Both the position numbers and the translations under genes were made by a program. From Caryophanon latum (GTDB lineage: Bacteria > Bacillota > Bacilli > Bacillales_A > Planococcaceae): a stretch of 64,000 nt of DNA. The notes beneath the pieces were generated by a model, which was given only the letters and a program-made list of their open reading frames with translations, did no database searches and was not told where the DNA came from. The stretch is taken from assembly GCF_001700325.1 (NCBI RefSeq), contig NZ_MATO01000016.1:51244-115243 (forward strand). The letters run 5' to 3'. Positions within the stretch are counted from its first letter, which is position 1; every line of letters starts with the position of its first letter. Of the stretch, positions 35,558-43,963 are shown one piece after another.

Positions 35558-36733
35558 ATGACATTTAAAAAAGTACATGTAATTGTAATGGATTCAGTAG
35601 GCATTGGCGAAGCACCAGATGCCGCGCAATTTGGAGACGTAGGAGCAGATACGCTTGGGCATATCGCCGCGCATATGAACGGCTTACATATGCCGAACAT
35701 GGCAGCACTAGGCTTATCAAATATTCGTGAAATTGACGGTATCGAAAAAGCCGCAGCACCGAAAGCGTATTATACGAAAATGCAAGAAGCGTCAGTCGGC
35801 AAAGATACGATGACGGGACATTGGGAAATTATGGGCTTACACATCGACAAGCCGTTTAAAGTGTATCCAGACGGTTTCCCGCAGGAGCTCATTGCATTAA
35901 TCGAAGAAAAAACAGGGCGCAACGTCGTATGTAACTTACCTTACAGCGGCACAGCAGTCATTGACGACTTCGGTGCGCAACATATGGAAGAGGGCAATTT
36001 AATTGTGTACACGTCAGCTGACCCAGTGCTACAAATTGCGGCACATGAGGATGTTATTCCAGTAGAGGAGCTATACCGCATTTGTGAAATTGTACGTGAG
36101 CTAACACTTGCACCTGAATATTTAGTCGGTCGTGTTATTGCACGTCCGTTCGTTGGAACACCAGGCAACTTCACGCGCACATCAAACCGTCATGATTACG
36201 CGCTTTCACCGTTCGGGCGCACGACGATGGATGCGTTAAAAGATGCAGGAAAAGACGTCATCGCAATCGGCAAAATTTCAGATATTTTCAACGGTGCGGG
36301 CGTAACAGAGGCGATTCGTACGAAACATAATACAGACGGCATGGATCAACTATCAAAAGTCGTGCGCCGTGAATTTGAAGGAATGAGCTTCTTAAACTTA
36401 GTGGACTTTGACGCGAACTTCGGACACCGCCGCGACCCACAAGGTTACGGGGAGGCGCTTGAAGAATTTGACCGTCGCTTACCGGAAATACTCGATGCGC
36501 TCGGTGAAGATGATTTATTAATGATTACAGCAGACCACGGCAACGACCCGACATTCCCAGGGACAGACCATACACGTGAATACGTGCCGCTGCTTGTATA
36601 TTCACCGCGCTTTAACGGTGGTGCTGCACTCGACATGCCAGAAACATTTGCAGACATCGCCGCAACGATTGCGGAAAACTTCGGCGTCGATGCACCACCA
36701 TCAGGCAAAAGCTTTTTAGCGAAATTAGTGTAA
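35558..36733 (+). CDS. deoB: Phosphopentomutase
   Basis: A 391-residue Mn-dependent enzyme of the alkaline phosphatase superfamily that interconverts (deoxy)ribose 1-phosphate and 5-phosphate. Metal-binding motifs are [12 protein letters not shown] near the start and [19 protein letters not shown] near the end; KDTMTGHWE holds the phosphorylated threonine. RBS TAGGAGGA. pdp follows, completing nucleoside salvage, although a terminator lies between and the purine phosphorylase gene (punA/pupG) usual here is absent. Confidence 0.95.
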   Translation: MTFKKVHVIVMDSVGIGEAPDAAQFGDVGADTLGHIAAHMNGLHMPNMAALGLSNIREIDGIEKAAAPKAYYTKMQEASVGKDTMTGHWEIMGLHIDKPFKVYPDGFPQELIALIEEKTGRNVVCNLPYSGTAVIDDFGAQHMEEGNLIVYTSADPVLQIAAHEDVIPVEELYRICEIVRELTLAPEYLVGRVIARPFVGTPGNFTRTSNRHDYALSPFGRTTMDALKDAGKDVIAIGKISDIFNGAGVTEAIRTKHNTDGMDQLSKVVRREFEGMSFLNLVDFDANFGHRRDPQGYGEALEEFDRRLPEILDALGEDDLLMITADHGNDPTFPGTDHTREYVPLLVYSPRFNGGAALDMPETFADIAATIAENFGVDAPPSGKSFLAKLV

Positions 36734-36738
36734 TGAAT

Positions 36739-36774
36739 GGAGCTGTGCTAACGAGATGTAGCACAGCCCTTTTG
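36739..36774 (+). terminator. Terminator between deoB and pdp
   Basis: GCTGTGCTA (36742-36750) pairs with TAGCACAGC (36759-36767), followed by CCTTTT. Confidence 0.7.
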
Positions 36775-36805
36775 TACCGTACTTATAAAGAAAGAAGTGA
36801 CCTAT

Positions 36806-38053
36806 ATGAACATTTTAAGCATCATTGAACATAAAAAAAATCACCACGCATTGACGAACGAGGAAATCGAATTTTTCATTCAAGGTTATGTAAACGGTGA
36901 CATTCCAGATTACCAAATTTCAGCGCTACTGATGGCCATTCGCTTAAACGGCATGACGCCAGAGGAAACGTTTGCGTTAACAGACGCGATGATCAAGTCA
37001 GGTGACGTCGTCGATTTATCGTCAATTGACGGCTTCAAAGTCGATAAGCATTCAACGGGTGGGGTTGGCGATAAAGTAACGCTCGTTGTGACACCAATTT
37101 TAGCTGCGCTTGGCGTGCCGGTAGCGAAGTTTTCAGGACGCGGCTTAGGCATTACAGGTGGTACGCTTGATAAATTAGAATCGATTAAAGGGTTACGTGT
37201 AGAGCTTGAGATGGAGGAATTTATCGCAAACGTGCAACATGCGAACATCGCGGTGGCAGGTCAAACGGCAAACATCGTACCAGCAGACAAAAAGCTATAC
37301 GCACTGCGCGACGTAACAGGTACAGTCGATTCGATTCCGTTAATTGCTGCGTCGATTATGTCGAAAAAAATCGCTTCAGGCGCAGACGGCATCGTGCTTG
37401 ATGTGAAATATGGCAACGGGGCATTTATGAAAACGATCGAGGACGCGCAGCAGCTTGGCCAAGCGATGGAGCAAATTGGCGAGGCGTTCAACCGCAAAAT
37501 GAAAATTCATTATTCGGACATGAACAATCCACTCGGTCGCTTTATCGGCAACAAGCTAGAAGTCGTCGAAGCAATTGACGTATTAGCAGGAAACGTCGAC
37601 AAAACGAGCCAAGATTTAATCGATACGTGCGTGGACGTGGCAGTAGATATGTACAACATGGCGACGAACAACAAGCCGACAGCGCGTGACGAAGTGCTAG
37701 ACGTGTTACGAAGCGGTGCGGCAAAGGAAAAATTATTTGAAATGATTCGCTTACAAGGCGGCGACGTGAACGATACAGTAATGAACGATGTCGCGCATAA
37801 AATAGCGGTCGTAGCAAACAAAGCCGGTGTTGTGCAATCAATCGACGCACAGCAAATCGGCGAAGTATCGGTTGCACTTGGCGCAGGTCGCTTAACGAAA
37901 GAATCGGTGCTTGATTTTGATGCGGGCATCGAGCTAGTTGTAAAAGACGGCGAACGTGTAGCAGCAGGTGACGTGCTTGCGTATTTATATGCGAACAACG
38001 ATATTCAAGAACACATTGTGGCACAGGCGTTACGTGCATACAACGTGCAATAA
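36806..38053 (+). CDS. pdp: Pyrimidine-nucleoside phosphorylase
   Basis: A 415-residue enzyme that phosphorolyses uridine, thymidine and deoxyuridine. DKHSTGGVGDKVTL is the phosphate site and KFSGRGLGITGGTLDKLES is the family signature. The ATG at 36806 is preferred over a GTG three codons earlier because AAGAAGTGA serves it. Its sugar 1-phosphate product is used by DeoB. In Bacillus dacF and the spoIIA and spoVA operons follow in this area; here lysA does. Confidence 0.94.
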   Translation: MNILSIIEHKKNHHALTNEEIEFFIQGYVNGDIPDYQISALLMAIRLNGMTPEETFALTDAMIKSGDVVDLSSIDGFKVDKHSTGGVGDKVTLVVTPILAALGVPVAKFSGRGLGITGGTLDKLESIKGLRVELEMEEFIANVQHANIAVAGQTANIVPADKKLYALRDVTGTVDSIPLIAASIMSKKIASGADGIVLDVKYGNGAFMKTIEDAQQLGQAMEQIGEAFNRKMKIHYSDMNNPLGRFIGNKLEVVEAIDVLAGNVDKTSQDLIDTCVDVAVDMYNMATNNKPTARDEVLDVLRSGAAKEKLFEMIRLQGGDVNDTVMNDVAHKIAVVANKAGVVQSIDAQQIGEVSVALGAGRLTKESVLDFDAGIELVVKDGERVAAGDVLAYLYANNDIQEHIVAQALRAYNVQ

Positions 38054-38061
38054 TGAAGTAG

Positions 38062-38107
38062 AGGAATTATATTCAACGGGCGTGCCTTTTGAATATAATT
38101 CCTTTTT
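38062..38107 (+). terminator. Terminator after pdp
   Basis: AGGAATTATATTCAA pairs perfectly with TTGAATATAATTCCT, followed by TTTT. Confidence 0.9.
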
Positions 38108-38372
38108 ATTCGTTTGAATGAATAAAAATTAAGAAAACATTGGCAATGTCAAATGGTCGCCAATCGATGTAGCACACGTTCAACCTAACATAGCGATGGA
38201 ATAAACATTTTTTGCACATTCATAATTATTCAAACATTCGAATAAGTAAGACGAAATTCGTTGCGGCAATGTCGGCTGTGTGGTAAAGTTTTCTTCATAA
38301 TAAATCGCGAATGTTTGAGCCGAAATGAATCAACATTTGTGGTAATAAATTGACAGTAAGGGGAAACATTAG
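38108..38372. other. Intergenic region between pdp and lysA
   Basis: About 265 bases without a gene. In spore formers dacF, spoIIAA, spoIIAB, sigF and spoVA genes lie here; no remnant is visible. A perfect inverted pair is present at 38230-38318. A weak extended promoter (TTGCGG at 38260, TGG-TAAAGT after a 17-nt spacer) may serve lysA. The lysine riboswitch core was sought and not found. Confidence 0.55.
38230..38318. repeat. Inverted repeat upstream of lysA
   Basis: TCAAACATTCG (38230-38240) and CGAATGTTTGA (38308-38318) are perfect inverse copies 67 nt apart. They could pair in the leader RNA or bind one regulator twice. Confidence 0.45.
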
Positions 38373-39680
38373 ATGCATTTATATGGAACACAAGCAATTG
38401 AAAACAATGAATTAACAATCGGTGGCGTGAAAACGTCTGAGCTCGTAAAGGAATATGGCACGCCGTTATTCGTTTACGACGTAGCACTAATTCGCGAGCG
38501 CGCACAAGGGTTCGTTGAGACGTTTAAAGACTTAGGCGTTGAAGCACAAGTAGCGTACGCATCAAAAGCATTCGCATGTGTCGCGATGTACCAATTAGCT
38601 GCGCAAGAAAACATGTCAGTAGACGTCGTATCAGGCGGCGAGCTATTTACAGCGTTAAAAGCAGGCGTACCAGCTGGGCGCATCCATTTCCATGGCAATA
38701 ACAAAAGCGTAGAAGAAATCGAAATGGCGTTTGATGCAAACCTTGGCTGTATCGTCGTTGATAACTTTTACGAAATCGACTTAATCGAGCAAATCGGTGC
38801 GCAAAAAGGTAAAACGATGGACGTATTATTACGTGTTACACCAGGCGTTGAAGCGCACACGCACGAGTTCATTACGACAGGTCAAGCAGATTCAAAATTT
38901 GGCTTTGATTTAAATAACGGTCAAGCAGACGAAGCGTTCAAAGTCGTACAAGCGAAACAAAACATTTCATTATTAGGCTTACATTGCCACATCGGTTCAC
39001 AAATTTTCGAAACAGAAGGCTTTAGCTTAGCAGCAGGCAAGCTAATGAACAAATTAGGTGCATGGCGCGACGAAACAGGCTTCACACCGCAAGTATTAAA
39101 CTTAGGTGGCGGCTTTGGTATTCGTTACACAGCAGAAGATACACCGCTTGAGCCGAAGCAATACGTTGCGGACATGATTAAAGTCGTGAAGGAAGAAGCA
39201 GCGAAATTAAACTTAGACGTGCCACAAATTTGGATCGAGCCAGGTCGTTCATTAGTCGGCGATGCAGGTACATCACTTTATACAATCGGTTCTCATAAAG
39301 AAGTGCCAGGCGTGCGTGAGTATATCGCAGTAGACGGCGGTATGAGCGATAACATTCGTCCAGCGTTATACGATGCAAAATACGAAGCGGTCATCGCAAA
39401 CAAAGCGAACGAAGCAGCAGATTACACGTATACAGTAGCGGGTAAACTATGTGAGTCAGGCGATAAATTAATCGTTGACGCAGCGCTACAAAAAGCAGAA
39501 GCGGGCGATACGTTAGCGATGTTCTGTACAGGTGCATACGGCTACTCAATGGCTTCAAACTACAACCGCGTACCACGTCCAGCAGTTGTGTTTGTAGAAG
39601 AAGGCAAACACCAATTAGCAGTTCGTCGTGAAAGTTACGAAGATTTAGTACAAAATGACTTACCGCTTACATTAAAATAG
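38373..39680 (+). CDS. lysA: Diaminopimelate decarboxylase
   Basis: A 435-residue fold-type III PLP enzyme that makes lysine from meso-diaminopimelate. The PLP lysine is Lys65 in YASKAF. Other motifs are HFHGNNKS, LGLHCHIGSQ, NLGGGFGIRY, EPGRSLVGDAG and the cysteine motif GKLCESGD. RBS AAGGGG. It acts after DapF (24.4 kb). Confidence 0.95.
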   Translation: MHLYGTQAIENNELTIGGVKTSELVKEYGTPLFVYDVALIRERAQGFVETFKDLGVEAQVAYASKAFACVAMYQLAAQENMSVDVVSGGELFTALKAGVPAGRIHFHGNNKSVEEIEMAFDANLGCIVVDNFYEIDLIEQIGAQKGKTMDVLLRVTPGVEAHTHEFITTGQADSKFGFDLNNGQADEAFKVVQAKQNISLLGLHCHIGSQIFETEGFSLAAGKLMNKLGAWRDETGFTPQVLNLGGGFGIRYTAEDTPLEPKQYVADMIKVVKEEAAKLNLDVPQIWIEPGRSLVGDAGTSLYTIGSHKEVPGVREYIAVDGGMSDNIRPALYDAKYEAVIANKANEAADYTYTVAGKLCESGDKLIVDAALQKAEAGDTLAMFCTGAYGYSMASNYNRVPRPAVVFVEEGKHQLAVRRESYEDLVQNDLPLTLK

Positions 39681-39819
39681 TCGCATTAAAACGTTGTAAC
39701 GAACGTACTTTCGTATATTTTAGCCTAAATATTGGAATAAAATTTGCCCTTCTGCTTGAAATCGTGTAGCATATGTCATGTGAAATTACGTGATTACTAA
39801 AAGATGAGGGATTAAACAA

Positions 39820-40170
39820 ATGTTATGTCGTTACAAAAAAGCTTTGGAAAAATTAGCGATGGGGTTATTATCATTCAACCCGGAGCAGAAAGATTTGAAA
39901 AAGCTACGAGAGACGATGTGTTGTTACGAAACGGAAGAAACGTGGCAACTGTATTTATGGAAACAAAATGACGAATATTTAGGCTTAATTGGCGTGCAGC
40001 ACGATGGTGACGTTGCGTATGTACAGCATGTGTCCGTCATGCCAAGTCACCGTGGAGAGGGGATTGCGCGCCGTATGGTAGAAGCGGTGGAAGCTTTGCC
40101 AAACGTCACGCGCATCGAATCGGTAAAAGCGAATCAGTCTCTTATTGAAAAATGCATTAAACAACTGTAA
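39820..40170 (+). CDS. ribT: RibT-like GNAT acetyltransferase
   Basis: A 116-residue GNAT-fold protein. The N-terminus LCRYKKALEKLAMGLLSFNP and HVSVMPSHRGEGIARRMVEA (acetyl-CoA loop RGEGIA) match B. subtilis RibT, the last gene of the riboflavin operon. Here it follows lysA by only 140 nt, and ribD, ribE, ribAB and ribH are not present. ypuF, scpA and scpB follow as in B. subtilis, so this is the ribT position with the rest of the operon lost. Its substrate is unknown. Confidence 0.85.
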   Translation: MLCRYKKALEKLAMGLLSFNPEQKDLKKLRETMCCYETEETWQLYLWKQNDEYLGLIGVQHDGDVAYVQHVSVMPSHRGEGIARRMVEAVEALPNVTRIESVKANQSLIEKCIKQL

Positions 40171-40172
40171 CC

Positions 40173-40204
40173 AAAAATGACCGCCATTGCGCGGTCATTT
40201 TTGT
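40173..40204. terminator. Bidirectional terminator between ribT and ypuF
   Basis: AAAAATGACCGC pairs perfectly with GCGGTCATTTTT around a 6-nt loop. Confidence 0.9.
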
Positions 40205-40698
40205 TTGCTTGCGATTTTTTGTGCACGTGCTTGCAACAGGTCGGAGCGGTCGCGCAGCTGATGCTTATGCAGTAAAAACTGTGGATCGACAGGCTGAAGC
40301 TCCTTCATGCGTGCTGTAACGGTTGCATTTAATGCATCGTTTGTGACGTGCATCGTAAAGGCACAAAACGTTTTGCCGTCTTGCATGCGCTGTAACGCTC
40401 GTGTGCAGTCGTCGTGCAGCTGCTTCATGTCGATATACTCCGTAAAGCGTTCGTCAGTCGGAGTTGCAAGTAGCGTCATACCTTTTTTGAAAATGCGCGC
40501 AGCCCCGTTTACATTGCCACGACGCCAATGATACATACCTGTCGCAATTTGTACGTAACCAACGAGCGGGTGACATTTATCGCCAGGTGCTACGTCTTTC
40601 CAATATTCCTCTAGCACTTCATGGCATTCAAAATAGTCATGATTGCCGTTAAAATAGGTGATATAATCGATAAACAATGGGTGATACAATGGATGCAA
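40195..40698 (-). CDS. ypuF: DUF309 protein YpuF
   Basis: A 167-residue protein whose N-terminal part holds the DUF309 signature (NGNHDYFECHEVLEEYWK ... HPLVGYVQIATGMYHWRRGN). The start is TTG at 40698 on the minus strand, 8 nt after GAGGAAGTG; the longer frame upstream has no such site. It diverges from scpA, whereas in B. subtilis ypuF is read with scpA. Function is unknown. Confidence 0.82.
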   Translation of the reverse strand: MHPLYHPLFIDYITYFNGNHDYFECHEVLEEYWKDVAPGDKCHPLVGYVQIATGMYHWRRGNVNGAARIFKKGMTLLATPTDERFTEYIDMKQLHDDCTRALQRMQDGKTFCAFTMHVTNDALNATVTARMKELQPVDPQFLLHKHQLRDRSDLLQARAQKIASKQK

Positions 40699-40792
40699 TT
40701 GTCGTTCACTTCCTCTATACTGAAATGGGATAAATATGTTTAAGCAACGGTACACAGATAGTTTTTGACTAACGATGACAGGATGGATTTAC

Positions 40793-41563
40793 ATGACATA
40801 TGAAGTAAAGGTCGATGCGTTTAGCGGCCCGCTTGATTTATTATTACATTTAATTCACCGTTTGGAAATTGATATATACGATATTCCAATGGCACAAATT
40901 ACGTCGCAATATATCGAGCACATTCATGCGATGAAGGAGCTTGAGTTAAATGAGGCGAGCGAGTATTTAGTAATGGCTGCGACGTTGCTAGCGATTAAAA
41001 GCCGTATGTTGCTGCCGATTCATGAAGGGGAGCTAGAGGACGAGACGTTTGAGCTTGACGCACCCGACCCGCGTGAGGAGCTTGTTGCGCGGTTAATTGA
41101 ATATAAAAAGTTTAAGGAAGCGGCACAAAGCTTGCAGCAGCTTGAGGAGGAGCGCGCGCGTAGCTTCACGCGTCCACCGACCGACTTATCACATTTAGCA
41201 TCGGTCGAGCAGCTACAGCTATTTGATCCGAACATTAACGTATACGACATGCTCGGGGCGTTCCAAAAAATGCTGCGCCGTAAACAGCTGCGCGCACCTG
41301 TGCAAACGACCGTGAAGCGTGCGGAATTTTCGATTAAGGCACAAATGCGTAGCGTCGTGACCGCACTGCAGCGAAGTGAAGGAAAAGCGATGTTTTCGAC
41401 GCTGTTTCCGTACGAGGAAAAAAGTGAGCTCGTCGTGACTTTTTTGTCGCTGCTAGAACTTATGAAGCGCCAAATGATTACGGTCGAGCAGCCGCACAAT
41501 TTCGACGATTTACAAGTGGTGCTTATAAAAGAGGAGTTTGAAGACGATGACGATACAGAGTAA
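40793..41563 (+). CDS. scpA: Segregation and condensation protein A
   Basis: A 256-residue kleisin that bridges the SMC heads and binds ScpB, acting in chromosome compaction. FSGPLDLLLHLIHRLEIDIYD and ASEYLVMAATLLAIKSRMLLP are the N-terminal kleisin signatures; the C-terminal winged helix includes FPYEEKSELVVTFLSLLELM. The ATG at 40793 follows AGGATGG. It overlaps scpB by 17 nt. Confidence 0.95.
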   Translation: MTYEVKVDAFSGPLDLLLHLIHRLEIDIYDIPMAQITSQYIEHIHAMKELELNEASEYLVMAATLLAIKSRMLLPIHEGELEDETFELDAPDPREELVARLIEYKKFKEAAQSLQQLEEERARSFTRPPTDLSHLASVEQLQLFDPNINVYDMLGAFQKMLRRKQLRAPVQTTVKRAEFSIKAQMRSVVTALQRSEGKAMFSTLFPYEEKSELVVTFLSLLELMKRQMITVEQPHNFDDLQVVLIKEEFEDDDDTE

Positions 41564-42131
41564 AATTGAAAGCTTATTATTTGTCGTAGGTGATGACGGC
41601 TTAACGCTTGCACAGCTTGCTTCGATTTTAGAGCAAGACCAAAAATTAGTGGCGAGCGCGCTTGTTGAATTCAAGCAGCAGCTCGATGACGACGATACGC
41701 GCGGCATTACGATTAAAGAGCTTGCAGGGACGTATCAGCTCGTGACGAAGCAGTCAATGGCAGAGACGATTCAAAAGCTTGTTGAAAACCCGTCGACGCA
41801 ATCGATGTCACAGGCGTCTTTAGAGGTGCTAGCAATCGTGGCGTACAAGCAGCCGATTACGCGCGTTGAAGTAGAGGAGCTGCGCGGTGTGAAATGTGAG
41901 CGTCCAATTCAAACGCTCGTATCAAAAGGGTTAATTCAAGAAGTCGGACGCGTCGAAGGAACGGGACGCGCCATTTTATACGGCACGACGAGTGAGTTTT
42001 TAAACTTTTTCGGCTTGAACGATTTGCGCGAGCTACCGCCATTACCAGACGCTGAAGTCGACGAAGCGAGCACCGAAGCGGATTTATTTATGACGAAATT
42101 CCAAGAAGCTTTTGAAAACGATCCGAATTAG
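41547..42131 (+). CDS. scpB: Segregation and condensation protein B
   Basis: A 194-residue protein of two winged-helix domains that dimerises and binds the ScpA kleisin. QSKIESLLFVVGDDGLTLAQ and ALEVLAIVAYKQPITRVEVE-like text (SLEVLAIVAYKQPITRVEVE) are family hallmarks, followed by GTGRAILYGTTSEFLNFFGL. Its start lies within the end of scpA. The spmA-spmB-dacB spore genes that usually lie between scpB and rluB are missing; a repeat occupies the gap. Confidence 0.94.
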   Translation: MTIQSKIESLLFVVGDDGLTLAQLASILEQDQKLVASALVEFKQQLDDDDTRGITIKELAGTYQLVTKQSMAETIQKLVENPSTQSMSQASLEVLAIVAYKQPITRVEVEELRGVKCERPIQTLVSKGLIQEVGRVEGTGRAILYGTTSEFLNFFGLNDLRELPPLPDAEVDEASTEADLFMTKFQEAFENDPN

Positions 42132-42231
42132 CGGTATACTAGTTATTTACGGCATACAACGTGCTAATGAAATAGCGATTAATCTAATTATTCATCAAAG
42201 CTGTTGATTAACGATTTTTAACAACAAAACA

Positions 42232-42441
42232 AAAATCAACGCTGTATTTTAGTGGCAGTGTGCGTGCGGCGAGACTCCTTGGGGAAAAGCTCGTGACTCA
42301 AGACCCCGTAAGCCGCGACGTAGGAGCGGTGCGGAGGCTTGAGGAAGGTGATGAGCGCCACGTCCATGTGGCATCACCTTCATGACAAACATCGTGTTCG
42401 CCGCCGAGCCCCAAGAAAGCGAGCCGCATGACGCGAACTGC
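42232..42441 (+). repeat. Structured intergenic repeat, copy 9 (long form)
   Basis: Bounded by GGCAGTGTGCGTGCGGC and GCCGCATGACGCGAACTGCC, imperfect inverted ends. The interior reads through GCGAGACTCCTTGGGGAAAA, GGAGGCTTGAGGAAGGTGAT, GCCACGTCCATGTGGCATC and ATCGTGTTCGCCGCCGAGCC. It is the closest relative of copy 2 (in inverse direction). It fills the scpB-rluB gap. Confidence 0.8.
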
Positions 42442-42525
42442 CAAAACGTGTGATAATTCATATAAAGCTATTTGATGTGAACAACATCAAGGCAACGAAA
42501 TGTACGAACTCAATGAGGTGAAACG

Positions 42526-43260
42526 ATGGAACGATTACAAAAAGTAATTGCTTATGCGGGTGTAGCATCACGTCGCAAAGCAGAGCAGTTAATTTTAGAA
42601 GGTAAAGTAAAAGTAAACGGTCAAGTTGTAAAAGAGCTTGGCACAAAAGTATCAAACTCGGATACAGTCGAAGTAAACGGTGTGAAATTAGAAAACGAAG
42701 ATAAAGTATACTTCCTACTATATAAACCACGTGGCTACATTTCAGCTGTAACGGACGATAAAGGTCGTCAAACGGTAATCGATATTTTCGGCAAGCATGT
42801 CATCGAGCGCATTTTCCCAGTCGGTCGTCTTGATTACGATACATCTGGTTTATTATTAATTACGAACGACGGTGAATTTGCGAACTTAATGACGCATCCA
42901 AAATTTAAAATTGATAAAACGTACGTTGCGCGTGTAAAAGGTATCCCGACAATTGACGGTTTGAAAAAATTACAGCGCGGCATTAAGCTAGAAGACGGCA
43001 AAACAGCACCAGCGAAAGTGAGCATGATGTCGTATGACGAAACAGCAGGCAAAGCGATTTGTGAAATTACGATTCATGAAGGGCGTAACCGTCAAGTGCG
43101 TCGTATGTTTGAAGCAATCGGTACACCAGTTGTGAAATTAAAGCGTGAGCGTTTTGCTTTCCTTGATTTAGGGAACTTAACACCAGGTGAATATCGACAA
43201 CTATCAAAGCATGAAGTAAAGCAACTGCGCGTACTAGCAGAAACAGGTACAATCGGATAA
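42526..43260 (+). CDS. rluB: Ribosomal large-subunit pseudouridine synthase RluB-like
   Basis: A 244-residue enzyme with an N-terminal S4 RNA-binding domain (RLQKVIAYAGVASRRKAEQL) and an RsuA-type catalytic domain. The catalytic aspartate is in GRLDYDTSGLLLITNDG, and GRNRQVRRMFEAIG is the second motif. It modifies one uridine in 23S rRNA near position 2605 (E. coli numbering, by family). It lies before resA as in B. subtilis. Confidence 0.93.
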   Translation: MERLQKVIAYAGVASRRKAEQLILEGKVKVNGQVVKELGTKVSNSDTVEVNGVKLENEDKVYFLLYKPRGYISAVTDDKGRQTVIDIFGKHVIERIFPVGRLDYDTSGLLLITNDGEFANLMTHPKFKIDKTYVARVKGIPTIDGLKKLQRGIKLEDGKTAPAKVSMMSYDETAGKAICEITIHEGRNRQVRRMFEAIGTPVVKLKRERFAFLDLGNLTPGEYRQLSKHEVKQLRVLAETGTIG

Positions 43261-43299
43261 AAAAGATGCTGGGTGTCATGTGACATTCAGCATCTTTTA
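43261..43299 (+). terminator. Terminator after rluB
   Basis: AAAAGATGCTG (from 43261) pairs with CAGCATCTTTT around GGTGTCATGTGACATT, which itself can pair. Confidence 0.8.
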
Positions 43300-43327
43300 T
43301 ATGTTTTTCGAGAATAAATGCGCTTAA

Positions 43328-43357
43328 TTAACAGGAAATCCTTCTTTTTGCTATACT
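43328..43357 (+). promoter_or_regulatory. Candidate promoter of resABC
   Basis: TTAACA (43328-43333), 18-nt spacer, TATACT (43352-43357), 35 nt before resA. Confidence 0.6.
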
Positions 43358-43391
43358 ATTAGTAATTGACGTACATAAAGGATGTGAGCTG

Positions 43392-43952
43392 ATGGATAAA
43401 AAGAAAAAGCGCCGCATCATGCGTGGAAGTATTTTGGCGCTGCTTGCGGTCGCAATTGTATATGCGATCGTCAATAGCGGCGGCGTTGGAGAACGTAACG
43501 TACTTAAAATTGGCGACGACGCACCGAACTTTTCGCTTGTTGATTTAGAAGGTAATACGCGCACGTTATCGGACTATCGCGGCAAAGGGGTATTTTTAAA
43601 CTTTTGGGGTACGTGGTGTGAGCCGTGCAAAAAAGAAATGCCTGCGATGACGCGCCAATATGCGGTGTACGAGGAGCGAGGCGTTGAAATTTTAGCGGTG
43701 AACATCGAGCAATCGACGTTTGAAGTCGAAAATTTTATGCGTCAACATAACTTGAAATTTCCTGTAGCAATCGATACGACAGGGGATGTGAAATACGCGT
43801 ATAGCATTATTCATTTACCGGCAACGATTTTAATCGATGAGTTTGGCGTCGTCACAAATATTATTACAGGCGAAATGAGCGAGCAGCAAATTGCCGCGCA
43901 TATGGAGTCGATTAAGCCGGGCGCTACTACTGCACAAATGTCGCAACGATAA
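43392..43952 (+). CDS. resA: Thiol-disulfide oxidoreductase ResA
   Basis: A 186-residue membrane-anchored thioredoxin-like protein that reduces the haem-binding cysteines of apocytochrome c outside the cell. A basic N-terminus and one helix (GSILALLAVAIVYAIV) give membrane anchoring. The active site is WCEPC and the cis-proline loop reads HLPATILID. It begins the resABC operon; resB follows after 11 nt. Confidence 0.94.
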   Translation: MDKKKKRRIMRGSILALLAVAIVYAIVNSGGVGERNVLKIGDDAPNFSLVDLEGNTRTLSDYRGKGVFLNFWGTWCEPCKKEMPAMTRQYAVYEERGVEILAVNIEQSTFEVENFMRQHNLKFPVAIDTTGDVKYAYSIIHLPATILIDEFGVVTNIITGEMSEQQIAAHMESIKPGATTAQMSQR

Positions 43953-43963
43953 GGGGTTTTTAC

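Noticed and set aside
38108..38372. Lysine riboswitch upstream of lysA
   Set aside because: The conserved core blocks of the L box are not present; only an inverted repeat is seen.
42249..42461. Open frame of 70 codons on the minus strand within repeat copy 9
   Set aside because: Same reason; the similarity to the 12.6 kb frame is explained by the shared repeat.
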